Shown: positions 38,146 to 47,614 of the stretch, one piece after another
How the letters are laid out: each line of letters opens with the position of its first letter
How positions within the stretch are numbered: position 1 is the stretch's first letter
From: Pirellulales bacterium
GTDB lineage: Bacteria; Planctomycetota; Planctomycetia; Pirellulales; Lacipirellulaceae
Reading direction: 5' to 3'
Assembly (NCBI GenBank): GCA_022448265.1
Contig: JAKVCC010000015.1
Location: 1-64,000 of the forward strand
Length of the DNA stretch: 64,000 nucleotides
Position numbers and translations under genes: made by a program
The notes under the pieces: model-generated
Told to the model about the DNA's origin: nothing
The model's input: the letters and a program-made list of their open reading frames with translations, nothing else
Databases searched by the model: none

Positions 38146-38775
38146 CATGAGATCGAATCTAGCCTTCAATTCGCTGCTGCGCTGTTCGGAGATGGGCATA
38201 AAGTCAACGATGACCGACTCGCGAATATGCTTTTCACGAATCTGGCTGAGAATGGTGTCACTATTGTTCTGCGGATCGCCCTTCACGTAGCACTGTGTCG
38301 TGAGCATGCGGCGATTACCGCGTTTCACTGCAAAGTGGATGTGCGGCGTACGTGGGCCATAAGCCACGGGCTTGATCGTACGGAAATAGTATTCCCCTTT
38401 GGCGTTGGTGAGGAAGCGACCAAAGCCTTGGAAATTTGTGTCGTAGCCGCCACGGCGGGCGCTGTCGGTATGGATGTAGGAACCGTTGCGATCAACTTGC
38501 CAGATTTCTACGACCGCATTACGGATGGGCTCGCCACGCGTGCTGAGCACCTGTCCGCTCAGATGGGTTACCTGCCCCACTGCCGGAGTGATGTTGTCGT
38601 TCACGATCAACAGATCATTGTCCGTATCCAGGGGCAGGTGATCGGGATAAAAGGGTCCTTCGGTTTGCCGCGGCGTGCGCGTGAGCTGTTCGGCAAACGC
38701 TCCGGGCGCGGTCAGTGCGGCCGAAGTGAAGGCAAAGGATTGCAAGAAATGCCGCCGATTCTGTCGCTGGTGCAT
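38122..38775 (-). CDS. Exported intradiol ring-cleavage dioxygenase-like protein
   Basis: A 217-residue protein with a probable Tat signal (NRRHFLQSFAFTSAALTAPG). The beta-sandwich domain matches the non-haem Fe(III) catechol/protocatechuate dioxygenase family: TEGPFYPDHLP, LSGQVLSTRGEPIRNAVVEI, WQVDRNGSYIHT (first Tyr ligand region), GEYYFRTIKPVAYGPRTP (second Tyr) and HIHFAV (the two His ligands). Exported planctomycete members of this fold act on unknown aromatics. ATG 38775 begins just before the twin-Arg; GTG 38808 would add 11 residues. It converges on the permease gene. Confidence 0.83.
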   Translation of the reverse strand: MHQRQNRRHFLQSFAFTSAALTAPGAFAEQLTRTPRQTEGPFYPDHLPLDTDNDLLIVNDNITPAVGQVTHLSGQVLSTRGEPIRNAVVEIWQVDRNGSYIHTDSARRGGYDTNFQGFGRFLTNAKGEYYFRTIKPVAYGPRTPHIHFAVKRGNRRMLTTQCYVKGDPQNNSDTILSQIREKHIRESVIVDFMPISEQRSSELKARFDLMLGLTPDA

Positions 38776-38951
38776 ATCAGTTTTCCAGTCATCAGAAATC
38801 CCAATCACCCCTAAGTATCACAAGGCGCCGGGCGGTAGTAATGTATTATTGTTGATCTTTGCGCCGCCAACGGGCCATCACCTTAATTGGGTTTTCGCAG
38901 ACTGCAGCCCTTTCCGCCAGCAGAGGCACGACTTCATCAGCCGGGCAATGA

Positions 38952-39791
38952 TCAATGGGTGGACAGGCCTCCATCGGTCGCCGCTGTCGGAGGAAAGCTG
39001 GACTCGCTGCCGTTCAGCCGCAAGCGGGCTTGCTCTACCAGTTGTTGGACTTGTGCTTGGGCCACGTCTTTCATTTCAACTCCGGCGTACTGGGCCGATG
39101 AGAGAGGCTGGCCGACTTCAATCGCTACCTGCAGCCTGGGCAGACTGGCAATCCGGCGAATGTGGGACATAAACGATTCCACGTTGTAGTAAGCATCGTC
39201 GCTGCCGTAGGCCAATCCAATTGGCACTACTTCGGCTCCGGCGCGCTTGGCTGCGTTGAATGCACCAGGCCGAAATTTGTGCACCTGGTCGCCCACGTAG
39301 GCAGTTCCTTCGGGGAACATTGCCACCCCTTCGCCTCGCTGCAGCGCGCTATCGACTTCTTTTAATACCGACGCCCCGCTGCGACGCGAGGCACGATCAA
39401 CGAACAGAGTACCCACACGACGGGCACTACGTCCAATCAACGGCCAGGTGGCCAGGTCGTGTCGGCTGATCACGTGGGCTTCGGCGGTGGCCAGCAGAAT
39501 TGGAATGTCCATTCCCGAGCAATGGTTGGCCACGAAGATCCGGCCCACATTGTTGGTGCCGCCAGGATAAAGGTCTCCTTGGCCGACGTGGGCGCCGCGG
39601 GCTTCGACCTGGATTCCGAAGAGCCACAGATTGATCCGGGCCCACCGAGGTACCCACTTGTTGATCACATCGATTCGCGGCGATTTGCGCCGCACGAACG
39701 CTTCCACTTCAAAGCTGATCCAGTAGCACAAGGTCACCACTGCAAAAGCTGCCACGCGACCGAAGAAACGGCAGTTCTTTATGAAGGGCAT
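38952..39791 (-). CDS. plsC: 1-acyl-sn-glycerol-3-phosphate acyltransferase (PlsC-like)
   Basis: A 279-residue membrane-associated acyltransferase. An N-terminal hydrophobic helix (FGRVAAFAVVTLCYWISFEV) is followed by the catalytic motif NHCSGMD (HxxxxD, about residue 104) and the phosphate-binding motif FPEGTAYVG (about residue 178). The PIGLAYG-type segment VVPIGLAYGSDD follows. It transfers an acyl chain to lysophosphatidate or a related lipid. The SdpI-like gene ends 9 bp upstream, so the two are probably co-transcribed. The gene symbol is by family only. Confidence 0.85.
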   Translation of the reverse strand: MPFIKNCRFFGRVAAFAVVTLCYWISFEVEAFVRRKSPRIDVINKWVPRWARINLWLFGIQVEARGAHVGQGDLYPGGTNNVGRIFVANHCSGMDIPILLATAEAHVISRHDLATWPLIGRSARRVGTLFVDRASRRSGASVLKEVDSALQRGEGVAMFPEGTAYVGDQVHKFRPGAFNAAKRAGAEVVPIGLAYGSDDAYYNVESFMSHIRRIASLPRLQVAIEVGQPLSSAQYAGVEMKDVAQAQVQQLVEQARLRLNGSESSFPPTAATDGGLSTH

Positions 39792-39800
39792 TCTCAGGAC

Positions 39801-40154
39801 TCAGCGCTGTTCTAAGTGGAAAAAAATTCGCACTGCCGTCACCAGCAAGCCAATTACATAGGTGGCAGCATTCAGTGTGGCTGCGAGTCCGATTTTCAGG
39901 CTCCCAGCGAGATTACCCATGTAGGCAAGCGTTGCGACCACTGCAGTGACCAGCCCGGTGGCTATCAGCCAAAATCCGGTAACGCGATTGACGGGATACC
40001 AAATTTTCGGATTGCCGATTGTCCGTCGCGTGCGACAACCGTACCACCGGTTCGGCGGCACCCAGTTGCGGAACAGGGGCCAGCCTAGTCCGCCCAGTAG
40101 CAGCGAACCCAATAGGTAGAGCGAAAAGATTAGCGAAGGGTCGCGATCTTGCAT
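39801..40154 (-). CDS. SdpI/YhfL family small membrane protein
   Basis: A 117-residue protein with three hydrophobic helices ([53 protein letters not shown]). The central motif [20 protein letters not shown] is the hallmark of SdpI-type proteins (usual form PNxWxGxRTxxTxxNxxxW). SdpI of Bacillus gives immunity to the SDP toxin; most homologues are uncharacterised. ATG 40154 matches the start of hydrophobic sequence; the frame is open further upstream. It precedes plsC by 9 bp. Confidence 0.8.
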   Translation of the reverse strand: MQDRDPSLIFSLYLLGSLLLGGLGWPLFRNWVPPNRWYGCRTRRTIGNPKIWYPVNRVTGFWLIATGLVTAVVATLAYMGNLAGSLKIGLAATLNAATYVIGLLVTAVRIFFHLEQR

Positions 40155-40341
40155 AGTCACCAATTTTTGGCACGTGTTGTCCGCCGGGGCCGCCTGGGGC
40201 GATTTGTATTTGAGTGCTAGGGCCGTGGGCAACGGTAGGCCGAGATGGCCTGCTCGCACGCCCTTGTTCACCGCCGGAACTCGTGGTATTTTAGTGGATT
40301 CGTTATTTCCTACAATCGCCCAGGGGCGAGGACCGTATATC

Positions 40342-40590
40342 ATGCAGGCCGACATCCATCCCGAATACGTAGAAACCAAGGTTGCTTGCGGGTGCGGCAA
40401 TAGTTTCGTGACGCGGAGCACGCGCAAGGAGCTGAAGGTCGATATTTGCAACGCTTGCCACCCCTTCTATACGGGCAAGCTAAAGTTCGTAGATACGGCC
40501 GGTCGGATCGAGAAATTCAAAAACAAATTTGCCGCCGCCGGCTATGCCAGTTTGAACAGGGGAAAGAAGGCCTCCGAGAAAAAGAAGTAG
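40342..40590 (+). CDS. rpmE: 50S ribosomal protein L31
   Basis: An 82-residue bL31 of the zinc-binding (C+) type: [14 protein letters not shown] gives the CxC pair and [11 protein letters not shown] the CxxC pair. The start [12 protein letters not shown] and the end KKASEKKK are typical. ATG 40342 is chosen by the known N-terminus. It opens the rpmE-prfA-prmC group on the plus strand, an arrangement common in bacteria. Confidence 0.95.
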   Translation: MQADIHPEYVETKVACGCGNSFVTRSTRKELKVDICNACHPFYTGKLKFVDTAGRIEKFKNKFAAAGYASLNRGKKASEKKK

Positions 40591-40775
40591 CGTGCCGGAC
40601 TCTTGGAGTCCTGGAGTTACTGCTAGAAACGCCCGCCTGGAAAGATTGTCGGAATCCCCTGCCGAAATTATAGGCCATTGCAAGTGCTGGTATTTGCGAT
40701 GGCCGTTTTGCGCTGGTGTTCATCCCGCGGGTCGATGTCGCCCCGATCAATCCCGGCCCAATTGGCTATTTGATC

Positions 40776-41849
40776 ATGCGCCAACTACTGGAAGAAAAAC
40801 TGCAGCGTTTCAACCAATTGGAAGCGCAGTTGGTTGATCCAGAAGTGCTGGCCAGCGGCCCAAAGTTGGCCGTGGTAGCGCGCGAACATGGTTCGCTCGC
40901 CAAGTTAGCGACCAAGTACCGGCGTTTCAAGGATGTCAACGCCGAAATTTCCGATACGCGCGAGATGACTGCTGGCGACGATCCGGAAATGCGAGAATTG
41001 GCTGAGGCCGAACTGCCCACGCTCATCGAGGAACGCGAGACGCTGTGGGATGAGTTGCTCCTGCAGACGATTGGCGGAGAGGATGCCAATCGCACACGCT
41101 GCGTCATGGAAATCCGCGCTGGGACCGGTGGGGATGAGGCGGCCCTGTTTGCCCGTGATCTGTACGAGATGTACAAGCATCATGCGGAGCCAAAGGGCTG
41201 GAAAGTCGAAATCCTGAACCACAGCCCCACCGAATTGGGTGGTTTCAAGGAAATCATGCTCGCTGTCTCTGGCGACGGCGTTTATCGAGAGATGCAATAC
41301 GAAAGCGGCGGACATCGGGTTCAGCGCGTGCCGCAGACGGAGACCCAGGGCCGTATTCATACGTCGGCGGCTACCGTGGCGGTGATGCCCGAGCCGGAAG
41401 ACGTGGAGGTGAATCTGAAACCGGATGACTATCGCATCGACAAGTTCAATGCCAGCGGCCCTGGCGGCCAGCACGTGAACAAGACTGAGTCGGCCATTCG
41501 GCTTACCCATCACGAAACGGGTATTGTGGTCCAGTGCCAGGATGAGAAGAGCCAGCACAAAAACCTTGCCAAAGCACTACGCGAGTTGAAGGCGCGGGTT
41601 TATGAAGGCAAGCGACAAGCAGAGCAGAAAAAACGGGCCGAGGAGCGTAAGACTCTGGTAGGATCCGGCGATCGCAGCCAGCGAATCCGAACCTATAATT
41701 TTGCCGAGAATCGAGTCACCGACCATCGTATTGGATTGACGCTTTACAAGCTCGACCAGATTTTAGCCGGCAACATGCAAATGGTCACCGACGCCCTTAT
41801 TGAGTACGAGCAACAGGAGCTTCGCAGTTCGTTTGGAGCGGAAGATTGA
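40776..41849 (+). CDS. prfA: Peptide chain release factor 1
   Basis: A 357-residue class I release factor. The stop-codon recognition PxT motif is PQT in [16 protein letters not shown], and the peptidyl-tRNA hydrolysis motif is [12 protein letters not shown], whose Gln is the methylation site of PrmC. The PxT motif marks RF1 (UAA/UAG) rather than RF2 (SPF). Start [15 protein letters not shown] at ATG 40776. It lies 186 bp after rpmE and 239 bp before prmC. Confidence 0.96.
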   Translation: MRQLLEEKLQRFNQLEAQLVDPEVLASGPKLAVVAREHGSLAKLATKYRRFKDVNAEISDTREMTAGDDPEMRELAEAELPTLIEERETLWDELLLQTIGGEDANRTRCVMEIRAGTGGDEAALFARDLYEMYKHHAEPKGWKVEILNHSPTELGGFKEIMLAVSGDGVYREMQYESGGHRVQRVPQTETQGRIHTSAATVAVMPEPEDVEVNLKPDDYRIDKFNASGPGGQHVNKTESAIRLTHHETGIVVQCQDEKSQHKNLAKALRELKARVYEGKRQAEQKKRAEERKTLVGSGDRSQRIRTYNFAENRVTDHRIGLTLYKLDQILAGNMQMVTDALIEYEQQELRSSFGAED

Positions 41850-42088
41850 CAAACAGGCGTTTGGGGCCCTTGGTCCGCCGGTAGACAGCGTCATTATAGA
41901 GGATTAAACGACGTTTTCGGCTTGCACGCCGAATTGCTAAACAACCAGTTTGGATGAAAATCGGCCCCAATCCCGATCTTCTGAGCTTGATATTGGTTGG
42001 TGTGTAGAGCTACCCCCCTGCGCTCGGTCGACGTATAGTCGACCGTGTTCGGTTGTTCCCTTATCCCTCATCACTTTTATCTAGTTCA

Positions 42089-42988
42089 ATGTCCTCCGAT
42101 GATCCGACTGTTGTGCAGACCTGGACGATCGGCCGTTTGCTGACGTGGACGACCGACTATTTGCGTGACAAGGGCGCCGATAGTCCTCGGCTGGATGCGG
42201 AAGTGCTGCTGGCCCATGCCCGGGACTGCCCCCGCATCGAGCTCTATACGGCCTATGAGGAAGAAGCTCCTGAGCCAGTTTGTGCGGCGTTTCGTGAACT
42301 GGTGCGCCGCCGGGCAGAGGGTGTTCCTGTGGCTTATTTGGTTGGCCATCGCGAGTTTTTTTCGCTTTCGTTTCACGTAACGCCCGATGTGCTGATTCCT
42401 CGTCCGGAGACCGAACTGTTGGTGGTGCGCGCGATCGATCTGGCAAAGGAGTTCCAGTCGGGTGGGGTGTTTCGAATTGCCGATGTCGGGACAGGTAGCG
42501 GAATCTTGGCCGTGACTTGTGCGAAACATGTGCAGGGTTCGTCGGTACTCGCGCTAGATATTTGCCCGGCCGCACTGGTAGTAGCCCGCAGGAATGCGGA
42601 TCGTCACGGTGTGGCTGAGCACATGGAGTTTCTGCAGAGCGATTTATTTTCCGAGCACTCGTCGGTTGCGGAGTTTGATCTGATATTGAGCAATCCGCCC
42701 TACGTCACGTCGGCTGAAATGGGGCAGCTTGATGCGGACGTGCGCGACCACGAACCTCACCTGGCACTCGACGGGGGAGAGCAGGGGACGACGGTGATTG
42801 AGCAGCTGATTCCCCAAGCGACCGAGCGGCTTCGCCCCAGCGGTTGGCTCCTTATGGAAGTTGGGCCGACTAGCGCTACCCGGGTCGAAGAGTTGGTGGA
42901 TTCGGCTCCCGGACTGATTCGGCGCAACACGATCAGCGACTTGGCAGGCCATCCGCGCGTTGTCCAGGCTGTGCGCGAGAACGATTGA
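42089..42988 (+). CDS. prmC: Release factor glutamine methyltransferase
   Basis: A 299-residue SAM-dependent methyltransferase that methylates the GGQ glutamine of release factors. The N-terminal helical domain is followed by EFFSLSFHVTPDVLIPRPET, the SAM motif DVGTGSGILAVTCA and the catalytic motif LILSNPPYV (NPPY binds the Gln side chain). ATG 42089 was chosen over an upstream in-frame start at 42053. It lies next to prfA, its substrate gene, and 10 bp before the DUF4261-like gene. Confidence 0.95.
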   Translation: MSSDDPTVVQTWTIGRLLTWTTDYLRDKGADSPRLDAEVLLAHARDCPRIELYTAYEEEAPEPVCAAFRELVRRRAEGVPVAYLVGHREFFSLSFHVTPDVLIPRPETELLVVRAIDLAKEFQSGGVFRIADVGTGSGILAVTCAKHVQGSSVLALDICPAALVVARRNADRHGVAEHMEFLQSDLFSEHSSVAEFDLILSNPPYVTSAEMGQLDADVRDHEPHLALDGGEQGTTVIEQLIPQATERLRPSGWLLMEVGPTSATRVEELVDSAPGLIRRNTISDLAGHPRVVQAVREND

Positions 42989-42998
42989 GAGATAATAA

Positions 42999-43772
42999 AT
43001 GGACAATCCACTTCGATGGTTGGCATTGGTCTTGCTTGATGCGCCGCGGCTGGTTGATTTTGAGGTTTTGGCTGAGTATTTGGGGCAGCAATTTGCCGAA
43101 ATTCCGCCGGTCAGGCTGGCCAGTAAGACGGACAACTTGCTCACCTTTTCGGTAGGTGATCACACTGCTGCGATAACGCTGGTTCCCCAGCCGGTTCCCT
43201 GGTCGCGACTGGAAGGTCCCTGTGCCACCGCCTGGTATTGGCCAGAGGCGGAACGTGAGCTGAACAGTCATCAGGCCCACCTGCTGATTACTGTGGTCGA
43301 TGAAGGGTGCAAGCCGGTTGCGACGAGCACGCTACTCACGCAGTTGGTGGCGGGCGCAGCTGCTACATCGGCATCTCGAGGCGTGTTTTGGGGCCCCGGT
43401 CGGCTGGTGCATCCACCGCAAGCTTTTATTGAGCAGGCGCTACAGCTCTCGGAGGACGACTTACCCCTATTTGCCTGGGTTGATTTTCGCGTTGAGGAGA
43501 TACGGCCGCGCTCGCTGCGGCTTTACACAACCGGCTTGGGGGCGCTAGGATTTCCGGAATTGGAAATTGCTGATTTCCAAGGCGAAGCGCAACACCTGTT
43601 GGAATACGCCTACAATATCGCCCATTATCAGGTGGCGCAGTCGAAGACGATCAATGAAGGCGATACGCTGGGGCTAACTGACCAGCTGCAAGCGGTTGCT
43701 CACCGGAAGAGTTCAATGTTTAACGACGAGATGGAAGTCATTGCGCTCGATATTCAGTCTGCTGGCGAGTAG
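42999..43772 (+). CDS. DUF4261-like protein of unknown function
   Basis: A 257-residue soluble protein with no signal or membrane helix. The segment ASRGVFWGPGRLVHPPQAFI near residue 125 and FVWVDFRV-type FAWVDFRVEEIRP near 160 fit the DUF4261 family as I recall it; function unknown. ATG 42999 has GAGAG eight bases upstream and lies 10 bp after prmC, so it is probably the last gene of that operon. Confidence 0.65.
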   Translation: MDNPLRWLALVLLDAPRLVDFEVLAEYLGQQFAEIPPVRLASKTDNLLTFSVGDHTAAITLVPQPVPWSRLEGPCATAWYWPEAERELNSHQAHLLITVVDEGCKPVATSTLLTQLVAGAAATSASRGVFWGPGRLVHPPQAFIEQALQLSEDDLPLFAWVDFRVEEIRPRSLRLYTTGLGALGFPELEIADFQGEAQHLLEYAYNIAHYQVAQSKTINEGDTLGLTDQLQAVAHRKSSMFNDEMEVIALDIQSAGE

Positions 43773-43798
43773 GAGTAAGATTAAGATCAGCTTTTAGG

Positions 43799-43834
43799 TT
43801 AGGACGGGTGCTCAAAGGCATCGCCCTGTCCTAA
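43799..43834. terminator. Hairpin between converging genes
   Basis: TTAGGACGGGTGC and GCATCGCCCTGTCCTAA pair around TCAAAG with one or two bulges. It lies 27 bp after the DUF4261-like stop and 40 bp before the stop of the converging lipoprotein gene, so it may serve both directions. No strong T tail follows on either side. Confidence 0.5.
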
Positions 43835-43873
43835 TGAAGCCCGTACTGAAGACTTGTGAAACCGGCAGCTTGA

Positions 43874-44344
43874 CTACCGGGTGCCCAGTTTACCCTCAAG
43901 CTTGAAGTCATACTCACCGGCGGGAGCATCTGCCCGTGCTTCCGCTGTCAGACCTGAGCTCTTGGGGCGATTGTACTTGAGCGGGACGAGCGGAATGTTG
44001 GGCGGCGGGAAGCCATTAAAATTCGGGTCGTCAACTTCAGGCGGACGTTTCCATGAGGCGATGCCGACAAAGTACGCGCCGGGTGGGGCCCCGTCCTTCC
44101 CCTGGGTCTTGAGCCTATAGTGGCCCGACTCGTCAATCGGTGCCCGGCTCTCATACTGGGCCGTATTTCCCTTGCTGACGTCGGGTAGGAAGATCATGGT
44201 GCCCGTCGTAACGGCGTTGCCGTTGAAGGTGACCTGGCCCTCCACCGGTACGGTAGGGCCCACGAGGTCTTCTGAGCCGCAGCCCGAAACCAAGCTAAGC
44301 TGCACACTGTACACGCACACCAGTGCAAGCCGCCAGCCAAGCAT
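43874..44344 (-). CDS. Planctomycete lipoprotein with transthyretin-like domain
   Basis: A 156-residue exported lipoprotein: signal helix LALVCVYSVQLSLVSGC ends in the lipobox LVSGC (Cys22). The mature part begins PVEGQVTFNGNAVTTGTMIF, the beta-sandwich start typical of small planctomycete carboxypeptidase-regulatory/transthyretin-like proteins, and ends in EYDFKLEGKLG. I chose ATG 44344, where the signal has the normal basic start; an in-frame ATG at 44374 overlaps the upstream DUF1559 stop and would add an acidic [10 protein letters not shown] leader. It is the last gene of the DUF1559 array. Confidence 0.78.
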   Translation of the reverse strand: MLGWRLALVCVYSVQLSLVSGCGSEDLVGPTVPVEGQVTFNGNAVTTGTMIFLPDVSKGNTAQYESRAPIDESGHYRLKTQGKDGAPPGAYFVGIASWKRPPEVDDPNFNGFPPPNIPLVPLKYNRPKSSGLTAEARADAPAGEYDFKLEGKLGTR

Positions 44345-44361
44345 GGTACCGTTTTCGTTAG

Positions 44362-46244
44362 AATCACTGCACATTGATTTCTCCGCAATTCATGGTGCCC
44401 ATGGCACGGTAAACAACCAGTGAGATTGAGTCCTGGATAAAATCTGCGTGGCCATCGGCGTAGACAAACTGCACTCCGCCCGGGTGTCGGCTGTGGGCGC
44501 CATAATTGTTCGACCAATCGCCCCGTTCGTACTCCGTGCCGTCCGATTTGCGCGCGTTGGGCGGCATGGCGGTGGCCATGCCGTGGTTGCCAAGGGCCCA
44601 TTGCGTCCAGGCATTCCTGTCGGGAAGAGTCTCACCAAACATCAGGGTGTTGCTCAGGCCGTCCTCTATCTTGGCAAAGGTCAGCCTGCGGTCGATGTCG
44701 TTGCGATAAAACATCCCATTGCCATTGTCTATACTGTCCTGGTTACCGAGGGGGTCGGTGTAGGGCCAGTCGCTGACGAAGGGTAACCCGCCGTTGGTGA
44801 CAGGGTTGTTTGAGTAAACCTTGCCCCAGCCCGAGCCGCCAACACCCAGGTAGTTGGTAACTGCACCCTCGTCGAAGTAATCCGGATTGATGGTGTGTAT
44901 GTCGTCGCGGGTTCGCGGCGAGCCGTCGGAAGAGCAAAAAAAAGTGGGAATCTCAAGGTTCGTAAGCATTTTGAAATGCCTAGTTCCTGCGCGCATGCCG
45001 TCCACGACATTGCCCTGCTCGTAGACTTGCTGAAGTTCGATGTACGGCAATATTTTGGGCAAGTGGCCCCAACCCACCTGACTCGACTGGGGCAACTTCT
45101 GTTCGCTATCGTGGAACAGGTGGATGCCGATGCCCAGTTGCCTGAGATTGTTGGTGCACTGGGAGCGCCTGGCGGCTTCCCGCGCGGCCTGGACTGCCGG
45201 CAGCAGCAGCGCCACCAGGACGCCAATGATCGCAATCACGACCAGCAATTCGACCAACGTAAAAGCATGTTGGCGCGTGATGGCAGGACTACAAACTACC
45301 GACCCTCGACAGACACACAACCGGGCGACTCGGTTTTGCTTTTCGCCAGAATCACTGCACATTGATTTCTCCGCAATTCATGGTGCCCATGGCGCGGTAA
45401 ACAATCAGTGAGATTGAGTCCTGGATAAAATCTGCGTGGCCATCGGCGTAGACGAACTGCACTCCGCCCGGGTGTCGGCTATGGGCGCCCCAATTGTTCG
45501 ACCAATCGCCCCGTTCGTACTCCGTGCCGTCCGATTTGCGCGCGTTGGGCGGCATGGCGGTGGCCATGCCGTGGTTGCCCATGACCCATTGCGTCCAGGC
45601 ATTCCTGTCGGGAAGAGTCTCACCAAACATCAGGGTGTTGCTCAGACCGTCCTCTATCTTGGCAAAGGTCAGCCTGCGGTCGATGTCGTTGCGATAAAAC
45701 ATCCCATTGCCCTTGTCCATACTGTCCTCACTACCGAGGGGGTCGATGTAGGGCCAGTCGGTGGCGAAAGGATGCCCCTCGGGATTATCTTTGCTGTTCG
45801 AGTAGATAATGCCCCAGCCCGAGCCGCCAACACCCAGGTAGTTGGTAACTGCACCCTCGTCGAAGTAATCGGGAGCGTAGGTATGGATGTCATCGCGGGT
45901 TCGCGGCGAGCCGTCGGAAGAGCAAGAAAACGTGGGGATTTCCAGGAGGTTCATTGTGCGGTAAGCCCTGGTGTGGGTGCTCATGCGATTCGTGGCGACA
46001 TTGCCCTGCTCGTAGACTTGCTGGAGTTCGATGTACGGCAATATTTTGGGCAAGTGGCCCCAACCCACCTGACTCGACTGGGGCAACTTCTGTTCGCTAT
46101 CGTGGAACAGGTGGATGCCGATGCCCAGTTGCCTGAGATTGTTGGTGCACTGGGAGCGCCTGGCGGCTTCCCGCGCGGCCTGGACTGCCGGCAGCAGCAG
46201 CGCCACCAGGACGCCAATGATCGCAATCACGACCAGCAATTCGA
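44362..46244. repeat. Tandem direct repeat of about 0.9 kb (DUF1559 duplication)
   Basis: The segments 44362-45254 and 45351-46244 are near-identical on the same strand. Similarity begins in the same ATGTGCAGTGATTCT block after each stop and ends in the pilin helix codons. The left copy continues into the lipoprotein start, the right copy into copy A's start. Confidence 0.85.
44364..45362 (-). CDS. DUF1559 pilin-like protein, copy A of a tandem pair
   Basis: A 332-residue protein with a type IV pilin-like N-terminus: leader to Ala, then [20 protein letters not shown] and [15 protein letters not shown], the planctomycete DUF1559 signature. The C-terminal end has the usual [21 protein letters not shown] block. 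The leader residue before the Phe is Ala, where copy B has Gly. Copy A is nearly identical to copy B from the prepilin helix to the stop. Its first residues (MCSDSGEKQ) come from the duplicated tail of the upstream copy; ATG 45362 lies inside the last codons of copy B (NVQ-stop). The function of DUF1559 proteins is unknown; export by a pseudopilin-type route is inferred. Confidence 0.85.
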   Translation of the reverse strand: MCSDSGEKQNRVARLCVCRGSVVCSPAITRQHAFTLVELLVVIAIIGVLVALLLPAVQAAREAARRSQCTNNLRQLGIGIHLFHDSEQKLPQSSQVGWGHLPKILPYIELQQVYEQGNVVDGMRAGTRHFKMLTNLEIPTFFCSSDGSPRTRDDIHTINPDYFDEGAVTNYLGVGGSGWGKVYSNNPVTNGGLPFVSDWPYTDPLGNQDSIDNGNGMFYRNDIDRRLTFAKIEDGLSNTLMFGETLPDRNAWTQWALGNHGMATAMPPNARKSDGTEYERGDWSNNYGAHSRHPGGVQFVYADGHADFIQDSISLVVYRAMGTMNCGEINVQ

Positions 46245-46317
46245 CTAGGGTGAAGCCGCGGACCCTAGCACCATTGTCATCCAAGAAAAATAGATTTTTG
46301 CGATCCATATAAGACAC
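45352..46317 (-). CDS. DUF1559 pilin-like protein, copy B of a tandem pair
   Basis: A 321-residue DUF1559 protein with leader VRG and then [20 protein letters not shown], and the same C-terminal [10 protein letters not shown] block as copy A. Differences from copy A cluster between residues 100 and 190 (for example [12 protein letters not shown] against [12 protein letters not shown]). ATG 46317 gives a normal leader ([21 protein letters not shown]). First gene of a three-gene array on the minus strand. Confidence 0.88.
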   Translation of the reverse strand: MSYMDRKNLFFLDDNGARVRGFTLVELLVVIAIIGVLVALLLPAVQAAREAARRSQCTNNLRQLGIGIHLFHDSEQKLPQSSQVGWGHLPKILPYIELQQVYEQGNVATNRMSTHTRAYRTMNLLEIPTFSCSSDGSPRTRDDIHTYAPDYFDEGAVTNYLGVGGSGWGIIYSNSKDNPEGHPFATDWPYIDPLGSEDSMDKGNGMFYRNDIDRRLTFAKIEDGLSNTLMFGETLPDRNAWTQWVMGNHGMATAMPPNARKSDGTEYERGDWSNNWGAHSRHPGGVQFVYADGHADFIQDSISLIVYRAMGTMNCGEINVQ

Positions 46318-46362
46318 TCTGCGAAAAAATGGCTACTTGAGTCTATATGCGTGGCAATTATT

Positions 46363-47403
46363 CTAGTCTACTTTTATCTCGCCCCGAAACACACGCTCAC
46401 CCATAGGATTGCGATTGTTCGTAAAGGGTCCGTCTGAGTCATCCTTAGCCAGCGCGTTATACATCATTTGCAGCTTGGCATCTAAATCGTCGGCGTAGTG
46501 TACGATTACCGCCTCGGGGGTCATGGGCGGTTTGGGCGAACCCCATTCGGGGAGCCGCTGATGGGCGACGATAATGTGCTCGAGTCGCAAGAGTATTTCC
46601 GTGTCGATGGGCAGTTCAGTGGCTGTTTCGCGGATGATGTCGCGGCCCTGCAGGATATGGCCGACTAGCGAGCCGGCGGCTGTATACTCGGCGCCGGTGG
46701 GAGTTTCTTTGAGTTCACGCAGTTTGCCGATGTCGTGCAAAATGGCTCCCGCCACAACCAGGCCGGTGTGGAGTGGTGGTCGCATGTCGGGGTAGAGCGA
46801 TTCATACTTTTCTGCCAGGTAGATACAGCTATGGGTGACACTCAGCACGTGCTCCAGAAATCCGCCCACCTGGGCATGGTGGTTGTATTTCGCGGCGGGG
46901 AGGGTGAGCAACTCCGTGCGGTATTTGTCTAATATGGCTACGACTAGCACCGACAACTTTTGGTCGGCGATTTTTTTGCTAGCGATTCCCAGCAGTTCGT
47001 CGAACATGTTCTCCGGGTCGAATCGCGTGCGCAGCAAACACATGGCCGGATCAAAACCTTCAGTGAAGTCTTCGTCGGCAACGGGGCGAATCTTGCGGAT
47101 CTCGAGCTGGGGACCATAGTTGGTGTCGCGATACTGGGCGCGGAGTTTATAAAATTCGCCGGTGGTCCACTCGTCGCGACATGGCGCGGCCCATGCGGTG
47201 TCGCCCCAAATCGGGAAATTTACTTCACGTCCTGCGTCGCGAAAGGCGACGCGAAAGTACGGCTTTCCATCCTTGGTCGTCAGTTCTTCCTTCGAGACCA
47301 GCAAAGCAAAAAAGTCGGCCTCTTGTCCGTCAGCGAGTTTTGCCAGCGGGACCAGAGCGGAGGATGTGGCACCGGAAAATAACGTGGGTTGTGTCTTGGA
47401 CAT
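46363..47403 (-). CDS. YhaM-like 3'-5' exoribonuclease with HD domain
   Basis: A 346-residue cytoplasmic protein. Residues 25-115 form an OB-fold nucleic-acid-binding domain (FFALLVSKEELTTKDGKPYF). The HD-domain metal-ligand pairs are HHAQVGGFLEHVLSV, GAILHDIGKLRELK (the HD motif) and LEHIIVAHQ with a final HYADDLDAK. This order is that of YhaM, an exoribonuclease/exonuclease of Gram-positive bacteria with planctomycete homologues. ATG 47403 is preferred to the upstream in-frame start, whose residues look non-coding. It is monocistronic. Confidence 0.86.
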   Translation of the reverse strand: MSKTQPTLFSGATSSALVPLAKLADGQEADFFALLVSKEELTTKDGKPYFRVAFRDAGREVNFPIWGDTAWAAPCRDEWTTGEFYKLRAQYRDTNYGPQLEIRKIRPVADEDFTEGFDPAMCLLRTRFDPENMFDELLGIASKKIADQKLSVLVVAILDKYRTELLTLPAAKYNHHAQVGGFLEHVLSVTHSCIYLAEKYESLYPDMRPPLHTGLVVAGAILHDIGKLRELKETPTGAEYTAAGSLVGHILQGRDIIRETATELPIDTEILLRLEHIIVAHQRLPEWGSPKPPMTPEAVIVHYADDLDAKLQMMYNALAKDDSDGPFTNNRNPMGERVFRGEIKVD

Positions 47404-47614
47404 ATTGCGAATTCTAACCGATAGACGGCGCAAATTGAGCCCCTTGGGGGAAATTTCTACTTGACCCACCGCGCTAGCTGCGGGTGAACTACGGGCACGC
47501 AGTCTATTACCGAAAAGTGCGAGGCTAGCATCTGCGGCTGAGTGTATCCGAGGTGATTTTTGGGACGCCTGTCACCTTGATATTGGTTGGGACCGGCCGT
47601 GCTGAGCCGATTTC

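Noticed and set aside
44362..46244. Possible CRISPR or phage-type repeat array
   Set aside because: Only two long copies, each a full gene; no short spaced repeats.
45436..46248. Plus-strand open frame of about 270 codons
   Set aside because: Mirror of the DUF1559 copy B; a similar frame appears opposite copy A only because the sequence is duplicated.
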